Of a stretch of DNA of 43,063 bases, positions 1 to 7,423 are shown one piece after another. Position 1 is the first letter of the stretch, and every line of letters begins with the position of its first letter. A model generated the notes under the pieces. That model was given only the letters and a program-made list of their open reading frames with translations, searched no databases and was not told where the DNA came from. Made by a program: the position numbers and the translations under genes. This DNA comes from W0P28-013 sp963638355 (lineage in GTDB: Bacteria; Bacteroidota; Bacteroidia; Bacteroidales; Paludibacteraceae), in assembly GCA_963638355.1 (NCBI GenBank), contig CAVHRT010000006.1:1-43063 (forward strand), read 5' to 3'.

Positions 1-40
1 ATACTGCGGTTCGACAGGCTCACCGCGCTGGAGATTGCGA
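1..40. repeat. Fragment of a hairpin repeat at the window edge
   Basis: Short inverted repeat GCGGT (6-10) and ACCGC (22-26) enclosing TCGACAGGCTC, just past the stop of the ABC-F gene. Similar TTCGACA-GCTCA motifs are common intergenic repeats in bacterial genomes (recalled, not searched). It may also help end ABC-F transcription, but no T-run is visible. Confidence 0.3.
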
Positions 41-1972
41 CTACTGCTCGCTCGAAAGCTTTTCTAATTCTTCCGACAGGAGTTCCCACTCGTACATTTT
101 CTGTTCGAGGGTGTGCTTGGTGCGCTGATAATCCTCGACCGACTGCGCATCGCTCTGACCTGCGGCAAAAGTGGCTTCCATATCGGCAATTTTCTGCTCC
201 AACGCAGCAATTTCAGCCTCGGCATCGGCCACAAGTTTCTCCTGTTTGCGCACCTGCCGCGCACGCTCTTTGCGTAGTTCGTAGTTTTGCTTATTGTCCG
301 ATGCAGTCTCGGTTTTCGGCATTTTTTCGGTAGGCTGCGCGCGCTCCAATTCTTGCAGATTTTGCAAGCGTTTGGTCTGCAAAAAGTCGTGAATGCCGCC
401 AAGATGTTCGTGCACCTTGCGATGACCAAATTCGTACACTTTTTCGACCAATCCATCGAGAAATTCACGATCGTGGCTCACCACTATCACCGTGCCATCA
501 AACGCTTTGATGGCCTCTTTCAGCACATCTTTCGAAGGCATATCGAGATGATTTGTAGGCTCGTCGAGAATGAGCAGATTGGCAGGTTCAAGCAGCAGAC
601 GAATCATCGCCAGACGACTGCGCTCGCCACCCGAAAGCACCTTCACTTTTTTGTCGCTCGCTTCACCGCCAAACATGAACGCGCCCAAAATATCGCGAAT
701 TTTCGTGCGAATTTCGCCCACCGCCACATCGTCGATGGTCTGAAAAACGGTCTTCTCTTCGTCGAGCAGACTGGCCTGATTTTGCGCAAAATAGCCAATT
801 TTCACCTGATGACCGAGTCGCAGCGTGCCATCGAACGGAATTTCGCCCATGATGCACTTTACCAGCGTAGATTTTCCTTCGCCATTTTTGCCGACAAACG
901 CTACTTTTTCACCGCGTTTTATCTCCATCGAGATATCTTCCAAAACCACATGATCGCCGTAGACTTTGGTCAGATGTTCCACAAAAACGGGCAGCACGCC
1001 CGAGTGTGGCGCAGGCGGAAATTTCAGGTGTAGCCGCGCCGTATCTTCCAAATCTACCTCGATGCGCTCCAATTTTTCGAGTTGTTTGATGCGACTCTGC
1101 ACCTGCACGGCTTTGGTGGCTTTGTAGCGGAAACGCTCGATGAAATCCTCGGTTTCGGCTATCATTTTTTGCTGATTTTCGTAAGCGCGAATTTGCTGCT
1201 CGCGACGTTCAGCGCGCAGCTGTTTGTATTTAGAGTACGAGGCTTTGTAGTCGTAGATGCGCCCGAGCGAAATCTCGATGGTGCGCGTGGTTACAGCGTC
1301 GAGGAAGGCGCGGTCGTGGCTCACCAGCACGATGGCCGAGTGCGTGCCAGCCAAGAAATTTTCGAGCCACTGAATGGACTCGATGTCGAGGTGGTTGGTT
1401 GGTTCGTCGAGCAACAGCAAGTCGGGGCGCTGCAGCAGAATCTTCGCCAACTCAATGCGCATGCGCCAGCCGCCGCTAAATTCGGAAGTTTGCCGTTCCA
1501 GATCGCTGCGTTCGAAACCCAATCCGAGCAAAGTTTTTTCAATTTCAGCCTGCATATTGGCTGCACCGAACAGTTGCAAACGCTCATTTTCGTGCGCCAG
1601 GCGCTCGGTAATTTCGCGATATTCGTCGCTCTCGTAGTCGGTGCGCTCGGCCAGCTCGTTACCTAGCCGCTCGATGAGTTGCTGCGTCTGCCGAATCTCG
1701 CCAAAAGCCTGCTCCACCTCTTGCTGCACAGTGCGCTGATCTTTCACCAACAGATGCTGCGGCAGGTAGCCGATGGTCAGATCTTTGGGTTTGACAATGC
1801 GTCCATGCGTGGGCTGCTGTTCGCCTGCAAAAAGCCGAAGCAGCGTGGTTTTGCCCGCGCCATTTTTGCCCACAAGCGCAATTTTGTCTTTGGGATTGAC
1901 CAAAAACGAAATGTTATCGAGCAGCGGTGCGCCACCGCCAAACTCCATTGTCAACTGCTCTACCGAAACCAT
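41..1972 (-). CDS. ABC-F family ATP-binding protein (Uup/YkpA-like)
   Basis: Cytosolic ABC-F ATPase with two fused nucleotide-binding domains and no membrane segments. Family members bind the ribosome and act in translation or ribosome rescue; some protect against antibiotics. The first domain has Walker A GKNGAGKTT at about residues 35-43, the signature SGGWRMR and the Walker B motif LLLLDEPTNHLD. A charged inter-domain linker of the ABC-F type follows. The second domain has GKNGEGKST, LSGGERSR and LLILDEPTNHLD. The last 80 residues are a Lys/Glu-rich coiled coil, like the Uup C-terminal domain. At 643 aa the length is normal. The ATG at 1970-1972 lies directly before the first beta strand. 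The gene is divergent from the DUF1016 gene. Whether it is a housekeeping or a resistance ABC-F cannot be told from sequence alone. Confidence 0.95.
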   Translation of the reverse strand: MVSVEQLTMEFGGGAPLLDNISFLVNPKDKIALVGKNGAGKTTLLRLFAGEQQPTHGRIVKPKDLTIGYLPQHLLVKDQRTVQQEVEQAFGEIRQTQQLIERLGNELAERTDYESDEYREITERLAHENERLQLFGAANMQAEIEKTLLGLGFERSDLERQTSEFSGGWRMRIELAKILLQRPDLLLLDEPTNHLDIESIQWLENFLAGTHSAIVLVSHDRAFLDAVTTRTIEISLGRIYDYKASYSKYKQLRAERREQQIRAYENQQKMIAETEDFIERFRYKATKAVQVQSRIKQLEKLERIEVDLEDTARLHLKFPPAPHSGVLPVFVEHLTKVYGDHVVLEDISMEIKRGEKVAFVGKNGEGKSTLVKCIMGEIPFDGTLRLGHQVKIGYFAQNQASLLDEEKTVFQTIDDVAVGEIRTKIRDILGAFMFGGEASDKKVKVLSGGERSRLAMIRLLLEPANLLILDEPTNHLDMPSKDVLKEAIKAFDGTVIVVSHDREFLDGLVEKVYEFGHRKVHEHLGGIHDFLQTKRLQNLQELERAQPTEKMPKTETASDNKQNYELRKERARQVRKQEKLVADAEAEIAALEQKIADMEATFAAGQSDAQSVEDYQRTKHTLEQKMYEWELLSEELEKLSSEQ

Positions 1973-2006
1973 TATGTCGCTCGAAAATCGATTTTTTTTG
2001 GAGGTG

Positions 2007-2038
2007 CAAAATTACGAAAAAATGCCGATGTGCCGAAA
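2007..2038 (-). promoter_or_regulatory. Bacteroidota-type promoter for the ABC-F gene
   Basis: On the minus strand the -7 element is TAATTTTG (2007-2014), with a weak -33 element TTTC (2035-2038) 20 bases away. It lies 35 bases upstream of the ABC-F start. Confidence 0.5.
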
Positions 2039-2047
2039 TCAGCCCAA

Positions 2048-2079
2048 TTTGCCAATTTGGGATTTCTTTGCTACTTTTG
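2048..2079 (+). promoter_or_regulatory. Bacteroidota-type promoter for the DUF1016 gene
   Basis: TTTG (2048-2051), 20 bases, then TACTTTTG (2072-2079), matching TTTG-N19/21-TAnnTTTG. The -33 element is embedded in a direct repeat CCAATTTG-CCAATTTG (2044-2059). The predicted leader is about 75 bases. Confidence 0.65.
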
Positions 2080-2161
2080 CAGGTTAATTGACGCTGACTA
2101 TTGAATATGACAAAGACCCGGTAACCACGACCCATAGCGATCACACTATTACAAAAAATCT

Positions 2162-3283
2162 ATGGAAAAATCTACAGACACAATTTGCGAACAAAATTTC
2201 GTAAATGACCTTAAAAGCATTATCAACGCTGCTCGGCACTACGCTTACAAATCGGCAAATTTGTCACAAGTGGTAAGCAATTGGCTAATAGGCAAAAAAA
2301 TTGTTGAACAGGAAAAACAAGGCAACAAACGCGCTGAATATGGGGAACAAATAATTCAACTTGTAGCCAAAGAATTGACACAAGAGTTTGGCGCCGGTTT
2401 TTCTGTAACAAACATCAAAAGTTTCGTGCGTTTCTTCACCATTTTCAGCAATTTACAAATTGGGCAGACAGCATCTGCCCAAATGAAATTATCTACTAGC
2501 CAAATTGGGCAGACGTCATCTACCCAATTCAAAATTCCCCTCTACGACAATATCTGTTGGAGTCATTACGAACGACTTATTCGAGTTTCTGATGAGAAGG
2601 CACGCTTGTGGTATCTCGAAGAGACTGCTCGCGAACAATGGTCAGTTGCCACACTACGAAGAAACATCAGCACACAATACTACTATAGGCTGCTACAAAC
2701 GCCCACGCCCAAACGAGACGAAGTTATAAATGAGATGAAGCGCAACACCTCATCACTGCAAGACAATTCCGAATTCGTAAAAAATCCGCTAATTATTGAG
2801 TTTCTTGGATTAAAACAAGATGCAGCATTTACAGAGACTAAACTCGAAACCGCCATCGTAAACCACATTCAAAAAATGATTATGGAAATGGGAAAAGGAT
2901 TTGCTTTTGTAGCGCGCCAACAGCATATTCGCACCGACATGGGCGATTTCTACATCGACCTTGTATTCTACAATTACATTTTGAAATGTTTTTTCCTTAT
3001 CGACCTAAAATCGGGCATGATAACTCACCAAGACGTGGGACAGATGGACATGTATGTGAGAATGTACGATAGCACAAAACGCATCGAGGGCGACAACCCA
3101 ACCATCGGGTTATTATTAGGTTCCGACACTAGCCAAGATATGGCGCGCTATAGCGTACTACATGGAAGCGAACAACTATTTCAAGCAAAATATCTTACCT
3201 ATCTGCCAACAAAAGAGCAATTAATTCGAGAAATTGAAGTGCAAAAAGAAATTTTTGAAATGCAACAAAAAAACGAAAAATAG
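2162..3283 (+). CDS. DUF1016 / YhcG-type PDDEXK nuclease domain protein
   Basis: The N-terminal half matches DUF1016_N (helical, with SWSH/CWSHYERL-type motif near residue 136). The C-terminal half is a PDDEXK-like nuclease core: GDFYIDLVFYN followed by FFLIDLKSG supplies the D...D-x-K set. Family members are stand-alone nucleases of uncertain role, often in accessory regions or beside restriction-modification genes; no such partner is present here. Between the domains the IGQT-S-Q motif occurs twice (residues 100-107 and 115-122), a tandem duplication of a segment usually present once. The gene is AT-richer than its neighbours and flanked by repeats, which suggests horizontal acquisition. 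It has its own promoter upstream. Family assignment is firm; biological role is unknown. Confidence 0.88.
   Translation: MEKSTDTICEQNFVNDLKSIINAARHYAYKSANLSQVVSNWLIGKKIVEQEKQGNKRAEYGEQIIQLVAKELTQEFGAGFSVTNIKSFVRFFTIFSNLQIGQTASAQMKLSTSQIGQTSSTQFKIPLYDNICWSHYERLIRVSDEKARLWYLEETAREQWSVATLRRNISTQYYYRLLQTPTPKRDEVINEMKRNTSSLQDNSEFVKNPLIIEFLGLKQDAAFTETKLETAIVNHIQKMIMEMGKGFAFVARQQHIRTDMGDFYIDLVFYNYILKCFFLIDLKSGMITHQDVGQMDMYVRMYDSTKRIEGDNPTIGLLLGSDTSQDMARYSVLHGSEQLFQAKYLTYLPTKEQLIREIEVQKEIFEMQQKNEK
2460..2527. repeat. Duplicated inverted repeat inside the DUF1016 gene
   Basis: First copy: TTGGGCAGA (2460-2468) and TCTGCCCAA (2474-2482), a perfect 9-bp inverted repeat with a 5-base loop. Second copy: TTGGGCAGA (2505-2513) and TCTACCCAA (2519-2527), one mismatch. 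The copies are 45 bases apart, in frame, and encode the repeated IGQT motif. Confidence 0.85.
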
Positions 3284-3378
3284 TAACGCCAACGGACACA
3301 CACACCGCGTCCTTAAATCTAGAAACAATTTCAAACAGCGCGAAACGCGCGAAACTAATAAACCCATCAACCAGAAAT

Positions 3379-4905
3379 ATGAAACTTTCCCAAAATCTCC
3401 GCTCCATCAATCTCACACTGTTTGCCGCAATAATGAGCGTGGCGAACTTCCTGTTTTTCCACATTCCATTCTTCACTTTTGTGAGCCAAAATGTCGATTT
3501 CGGCACATTCAACGGCTGGGTCATCTTTGTGAGCCTCATCGTGCTAGTGCTAGTGGCAAATTTCTTCGCATTCTACCTATTTTGCTACCTTTTCCGCATT
3601 GTTGGCAAGGTGCTTTTGGCCATCACTTTTGTACTGAGCGCGCTGTCGGTCTACTTCATTCGCACCTACAATGTGATTCTCGACGAGAGCATGATGGGCA
3701 ACGTCTTCAACACGCAATGGAGCGAGGCTTCGGGATTTTTCCACATCAACATGATTTTGTGGGTGCTAGTTTTTGGTATTCTGCCGTGCTTCTACATCTT
3801 CTGGTCGCGGGTGAACTACGGCTCCATCAAACGCTTTTCGGCCACCACGGGCAGCGCATTGGCACTGATTTTGGTGCTGGTTTTTGCCAACGCTAGCAAC
3901 TGGCTCTGGATCGACAAAAACTCGAAAGTGCTTGGTGCGCTTGTCATGCCATGGTCGTACACCGTGAACACAGCGCGACTCTTCATTCATCAGCATCAAG
4001 AAAACGAAGAAGAAATACTGCTGCCCGACGCCACCATCGAAAACGACGACCGCGAAGTGGTAGTTTTGGTAATTGGCGAATCGGCACGGCAACAGAATTT
4101 TTCGCTCTATGGCTACGACAAAGAGACCAATCCGCTGCTTGCCGCCACCGAAAATCTGCACGCCTTCAGGGCGACATCGTGCGCCACCTACACCACTGCT
4201 GGCGTGAAATGCATTCTGGAACACGACGACACGGGCAAACTCTACGAGATTCTGCCGAATTATCTGCATCGCAACGGCGCTGACGTGGTTTGGCGCACCA
4301 CCAACTGGGGCGAGCCGCCCGTTCACATCGAGAAATACCAGAAACGCGCCGATCTTGAGGCATTGTGCGACAGCAACAGCCAATACGACGAGGTGCTTCT
4401 CGCCAAATTGAAAGAACAAATTGAATCGAGCAATAAAGCCAAAACGCTTATTGTGCTGCACACAAGCACCAGCCACGGACCGCAATACAGCCAAAAATAT
4501 CCACCACGCTTCGAGCAGTTCACACCCGTGTGCAACAGCGTGGAACTAGCCAACTGCACACACGACGAACTCATCAACGCCTACGACAACAGCATTCTCT
4601 ACACCGATTTTCTGCTGCATAGCGTCATCAATCTGCTGCAAAGCCTCGACAGTTGTCGCAGCGCCATGATTTTTGTGTCGGACCACGGCGAATCGCTCGG
4701 CGAAGGCAACCTCTACATGCACGGTGTGCCGATAAGCATCGCGCCAAGCGAACAATACGAGATTCCATTCATCGTGTGGACTTCGGACAACACGCCGCTC
4801 AAGCCCATCGACGACCTCACGCAACACCACATCTTCCACAGCGTTCTGCGCTTCCTGCACATCAACTCACCCATCTTCGATGAAGAAAAGTGCATTTTTG
4901 AGTAA
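3379..4905 (+). CDS. Phosphoethanolamine transferase (EptA-like, sulfatase superfamily)
   Basis: Inner-membrane enzyme predicted to move phosphoethanolamine from phosphatidylethanolamine to a glycolipid such as lipid A. The first 180 residues carry about five hydrophobic segments (near 12-33, 47-73, 77-95, 122-142 and 156-172), as in EptA. The periplasmic catalytic domain has GESAR (E234), the SCATYTTAGVKC segment with the probable nucleophile T272, and VSDHGESLGE (D435, H436) as metal ligands. At 508 aa it is slightly shorter than EptA of E. coli. The lpx genes later in the window make lipid A, the likely acceptor, but they are not linked in an operon. The acceptor could also be a surface glycan. 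The gene follows the DUF1016 gene after 95 bases with no clear promoter or terminator. Confidence 0.88.
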   Translation: MKLSQNLRSINLTLFAAIMSVANFLFFHIPFFTFVSQNVDFGTFNGWVIFVSLIVLVLVANFFAFYLFCYLFRIVGKVLLAITFVLSALSVYFIRTYNVILDESMMGNVFNTQWSEASGFFHINMILWVLVFGILPCFYIFWSRVNYGSIKRFSATTGSALALILVLVFANASNWLWIDKNSKVLGALVMPWSYTVNTARLFIHQHQENEEEILLPDATIENDDREVVVLVIGESARQQNFSLYGYDKETNPLLAATENLHAFRATSCATYTTAGVKCILEHDDTGKLYEILPNYLHRNGADVVWRTTNWGEPPVHIEKYQKRADLEALCDSNSQYDEVLLAKLKEQIESSNKAKTLIVLHTSTSHGPQYSQKYPPRFEQFTPVCNSVELANCTHDELINAYDNSILYTDFLLHSVINLLQSLDSCRSAMIFVSDHGESLGEGNLYMHGVPISIAPSEQYEIPFIVWTSDNTPLKPIDDLTQHHIFHSVLRFLHINSPIFDEEKCIFE

Positions 4906-5211
4906 TGACGGCTGACTATGACGATGACTATTGACTAAGACTATGACCTGCGATAATCGCAACCAACCGCAATGCATCTTGACCTGTAAGGACGTGGCGC
5001 AATGGTTGGCTGGCATGTTCGCCAAAAGTTAACTTTCTCAGTCTCAGGAAGTTGTGGTTACCGAACCCGACATTGGGTGCGAGTGTCAAAAATCAGATTT
5101 TGTGTTTCGAAAAAGCAAAATTTCTGTTTGAGCGATAGCGAGTTTAATTTTGCCGAAACCAAAATCGCAAATTTTTGGCAACGCGAGCACCCTGTCGGCG
5201 ACTTTTCTTTG

Positions 5212-5244
5212 GTTCGTTTCTTTTGGTCGTCAAAAGAAATGAAC
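5212..5244. repeat. Long hairpin, REP-like
   Basis: Arms GTTCGTTTCTTTTG (5212-5225) and CAAAAGAAATGAAC (5231-5244) pair over 14 positions with one G-T wobble around the loop GTCGT. This looks like a dispersed palindromic intergenic element; copies elsewhere in the genome would confirm it. Confidence 0.75.
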
Positions 5245-5250
5245 GAAAAC

Positions 5251-5269
5251 GGACGCACGCGGTGCGTCC
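5251..5269. repeat. Perfect 8-bp hairpin GGACGCAC/GTGCGTCC
   Basis: GGACGCAC, loop GCG, GTGCGTCC, six bases after the preceding long hairpin. A degenerate relative, GGACACACACACCGCGTCC, stands at 3294-3312 between the DUF1016 and EptA-like genes. Confidence 0.7.
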
Positions 5270-5491
5270 CTACATTCCTCCACAAAATGCACAATTCTGG
5301 CGAATGATTATTCACCCCTACAATCGGTAATGATACGCAGTGCATCATAACCTTGCAGCCCACTGTGGGAATCGACAACTTTTAACCTGAAATTTGAAAC
5401 TTGAAACAGCAGAGTTCTCCCACCGCCACCGACTAATACGCTGAATTTTCCGACAAACGAGAGCAAAAATCGTAGATTCAAAAAAAAGTAT

Positions 5492-5499
5492 TACCTTTG
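5492..5499 (+). promoter_or_regulatory. -7 element upstream of rfbB
   Basis: TACCTTTG, 26 bases before the rfbB start, matches the Bacteroidota -7 consensus. No good TTTG is seen at the -33 distance. Confidence 0.5.
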
Positions 5500-5525
5500 C
5501 ATTTTGGTTAGAAATTTTTAATTCC

Positions 5526-6584
5526 ATGAAACGAACCATCATAATCACAGGCGGCGCGGGCTTCATTGGCTCGCATGTGGTGCGCCTTTTCGTGAACAAA
5601 TACCCCGACTACCACATCGTGAACCTCGATGCGCTGACCTACGCGGGCAACCTCGAAAATCTTGTCGACATCGACCAAAAGCCAAACTACACCTTTGTGA
5701 AAGCCGACATCACCGACTACGACGCCATAGTGCGCGTGTTCGACCAATACAAACCCGATGGCATCATTCACTTGGCCGCCGAATCGCACGTCGATCGCTC
5801 CATTACCGACCCGTTTGCCTTCGTTCGCACCAATGTTTTTGGCACTTGCAACCTGCTGCACGCCGCCAAAGAGTTGTGGAAAGGAAATATGGAGGGCAAA
5901 CGCTTCTATCACATCTCCACCGACGAGGTTTATGGCGCGCTCGAAAAAGATGGTACTTTCTTCACCGAACAGACAAAATATGCGCCACACTCGCCCTACT
6001 CGGCCAGCAAAGCCTCGAGCGACCATTTTGTACGCGCCTATCACGACACATACGGACTGCCCGTGGTAGTGTCGAACTGCTCAAACAACTACGGCTCGCA
6101 CCATTTCCCAGAGAAACTGATTCCGCTAGCCATCAACAACATCAAACACCGCCGCCCAATTCCAATCTACGGCAAAGGCGAAAATGTGCGCGACTGGCTC
6201 TATGTCGACGATCACGCGCGCGCTATCGACATCATTTTCCACAAAGGAAAAAATGGCGAAACCTACAACATTGGTGGCAACAACGAATGGACCAACATCG
6301 ATCTGATTCGTCTGCTCTGCAGCATCATGGACCGCAAACTCGGTCGCGCCGAAGGCGAATCGGCCAAACTAATAACCTTCGTAACCGACCGCGCTGGTCA
6401 CGACTTGCGCTACGCCATCGATTCGTCGAAACTGCAACGCGAACTCGGCTGGCATCCATCGCTGCAATTTGCCGAAGGACTCGAAAAAACCGTCGATTGG
6501 TACTTGGCCAACGAGGCGTGGGTCGACCGCATCACTAGCGGTGCCTACCAAACCTATTACGAACAACAATACGGAAATCGATAA
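5526..6584 (+). CDS. rfbB: dTDP-glucose 4,6-dehydratase
   Basis: Extended short-chain dehydrogenase that converts dTDP-glucose to dTDP-4-keto-6-deoxyglucose, a step toward dTDP-rhamnose and other deoxysugars. The NAD-binding motif GGAGFIGSH is at residues 9-17. STDEVYG (131-137) supplies the Thr-Asp-Glu catalytic set and YSASK (158-162) the Tyr/Lys pair. NNYG and the LYVDDHARAI region are typical of RfbB. At 352 aa the length is normal. It is followed after 15 bases by the polysaccharide export gene, probably in one operon. The other dTDP-sugar genes (rfbA, rfbC, rfbD) are absent from the window. Confidence 0.95.
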   Translation: MKRTIIITGGAGFIGSHVVRLFVNKYPDYHIVNLDALTYAGNLENLVDIDQKPNYTFVKADITDYDAIVRVFDQYKPDGIIHLAAESHVDRSITDPFAFVRTNVFGTCNLLHAAKELWKGNMEGKRFYHISTDEVYGALEKDGTFFTEQTKYAPHSPYSASKASSDHFVRAYHDTYGLPVVVSNCSNNYGSHHFPEKLIPLAINNIKHRRPIPIYGKGENVRDWLYVDDHARAIDIIFHKGKNGETYNIGGNNEWTNIDLIRLLCSIMDRKLGRAEGESAKLITFVTDRAGHDLRYAIDSSKLQRELGWHPSLQFAEGLEKTVDWYLANEAWVDRITSGAYQTYYEQQYGNR

Positions 6585-6599
6585 AAAATTTTCTGAAAG

Positions 6600-7391
6600 A
6601 TGAGACGACACCTTTCGTTCACAATGATTGTGGCAGCCGTGGCACTGATTAGCCTCGGTTCCTGCTCGATGCGCAAAAAAATTCCCTATTTCAACGGACT
6701 TGAACCGACCGACTCGCTGGTTGGTGCCACGCAGCACGAATCGCGCATTTGTCCCGACGACATGCTGAAAATCGTAGTTTCGGCACTCGAACCTGAAGCT
6801 GTTGCGCCATTCAACCTGCCCGTGGTGGCATACGCCTCGCCAAACACATCGCAAATCTACCAAACGCCATCGTTCCAGCCCTATCTGGTCGATATCGATG
6901 GCTACATCGAGTTCCCCGTGCTTGGACGCGTGAAAGTGGGTGGACTGAAAAAGTCGGAAGCCATTGCCATGCTGCAAGATCAGCTGAAAGCCTACCTGAA
7001 AGACCCAATCGTAACCATTCAGTTTATGAACTACAAAGTGACAGTGCTCGGCGAAGTGCTGCGTCCAGGTTCATATACCATTGGTAATGAGCGTATTACA
7101 CTGATGGAAGCATTGGGCTTGGCTGGCGACATGACCGTATATGGTCGCCGCGACAATGTGTTGCTCATTCGCGAAAATTCGAATGGTGCCAAAGAATTTG
7201 TACGACTAAACCTGACAAAATCGGACATTCTGTCGTCGCCCTACTACTATCTGCAACAAAACGACGTGATTTATGTTGAACCAGGCAACATGCGCTACCA
7301 CCAAACCGTGTCGAGCAACGCCACAATCTATTTGAGCGCAATCTCGACAGTAGCAACCATGGCAACGGTTATCATTTCAATCATAAAATAG
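6600..7391 (+). CDS. Polysaccharide export lipoprotein (Wza/BexD family)
   Basis: Outer-membrane or periplasmic export protein for capsule or exopolysaccharide. Signal peptide with lipobox SLGSC, lipidated Cys at residue 22. The poly-export domain covers about residues 50-140 and a SLBB domain about 145-235 (VTVLGEVLRPGSYTIGNERI is typical). The C-terminus ends in a short hydrophobic stretch (about 243-262), as often seen in Bacteroidota homologues. It sits between rfbB and the Wzz-like gene, which fits a polysaccharide export pair. No Wzx flippase, Wzy polymerase or glycosyltransferase is present nearby. Confidence 0.9.
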   Translation: MRRHLSFTMIVAAVALISLGSCSMRKKIPYFNGLEPTDSLVGATQHESRICPDDMLKIVVSALEPEAVAPFNLPVVAYASPNTSQIYQTPSFQPYLVDIDGYIEFPVLGRVKVGGLKKSEAIAMLQDQLKAYLKDPIVTIQFMNYKVTVLGEVLRPGSYTIGNERITLMEALGLAGDMTVYGRRDNVLLIRENSNGAKEFVRLNLTKSDILSSPYYYLQQNDVIYVEPGNMRYHQTVSSNATIYLSAISTVATMATVIISIIK

Positions 7392-7423
7392 AAAAAATCA
7401 CCACAAAATACACCATATATATT

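Larger units (their letters stand above)
4906..5525. other. 620-base non-coding stretch with repeats
   Basis: No convincing gene. From left to right it holds a degenerate GACTATGAC repeat (4906-4948), a section with no recognised content to about 5160, a strong hairpin (5212-5244), a second hairpin (5251-5269), a module shared with the clpP upstream region (5363-5407) and the rfbB promoter (5492-5499). A 101-codon open frame at 5002-5307 runs across the hairpins and has no recognisable domain or signal, so it is treated as spurious. Confidence 0.7.

Noticed and set aside
2162..4905. A defence system built on the DUF1016 nuclease
   Set aside because: No methylase, toxin-antitoxin partner or other defence gene is adjacent; the neighbour is a lipid-modifying enzyme.
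5050..5080. tRNA-like TψC sequence GGTTACCGAACCC
   Set aside because: No matching acceptor stem, anticodon arm or D-arm nearby.
5002..5307. 101-codon frame in the 620-base gap
   Set aside because: It runs through two hairpins, has no start signal or known domain, and is better explained as repeat DNA.
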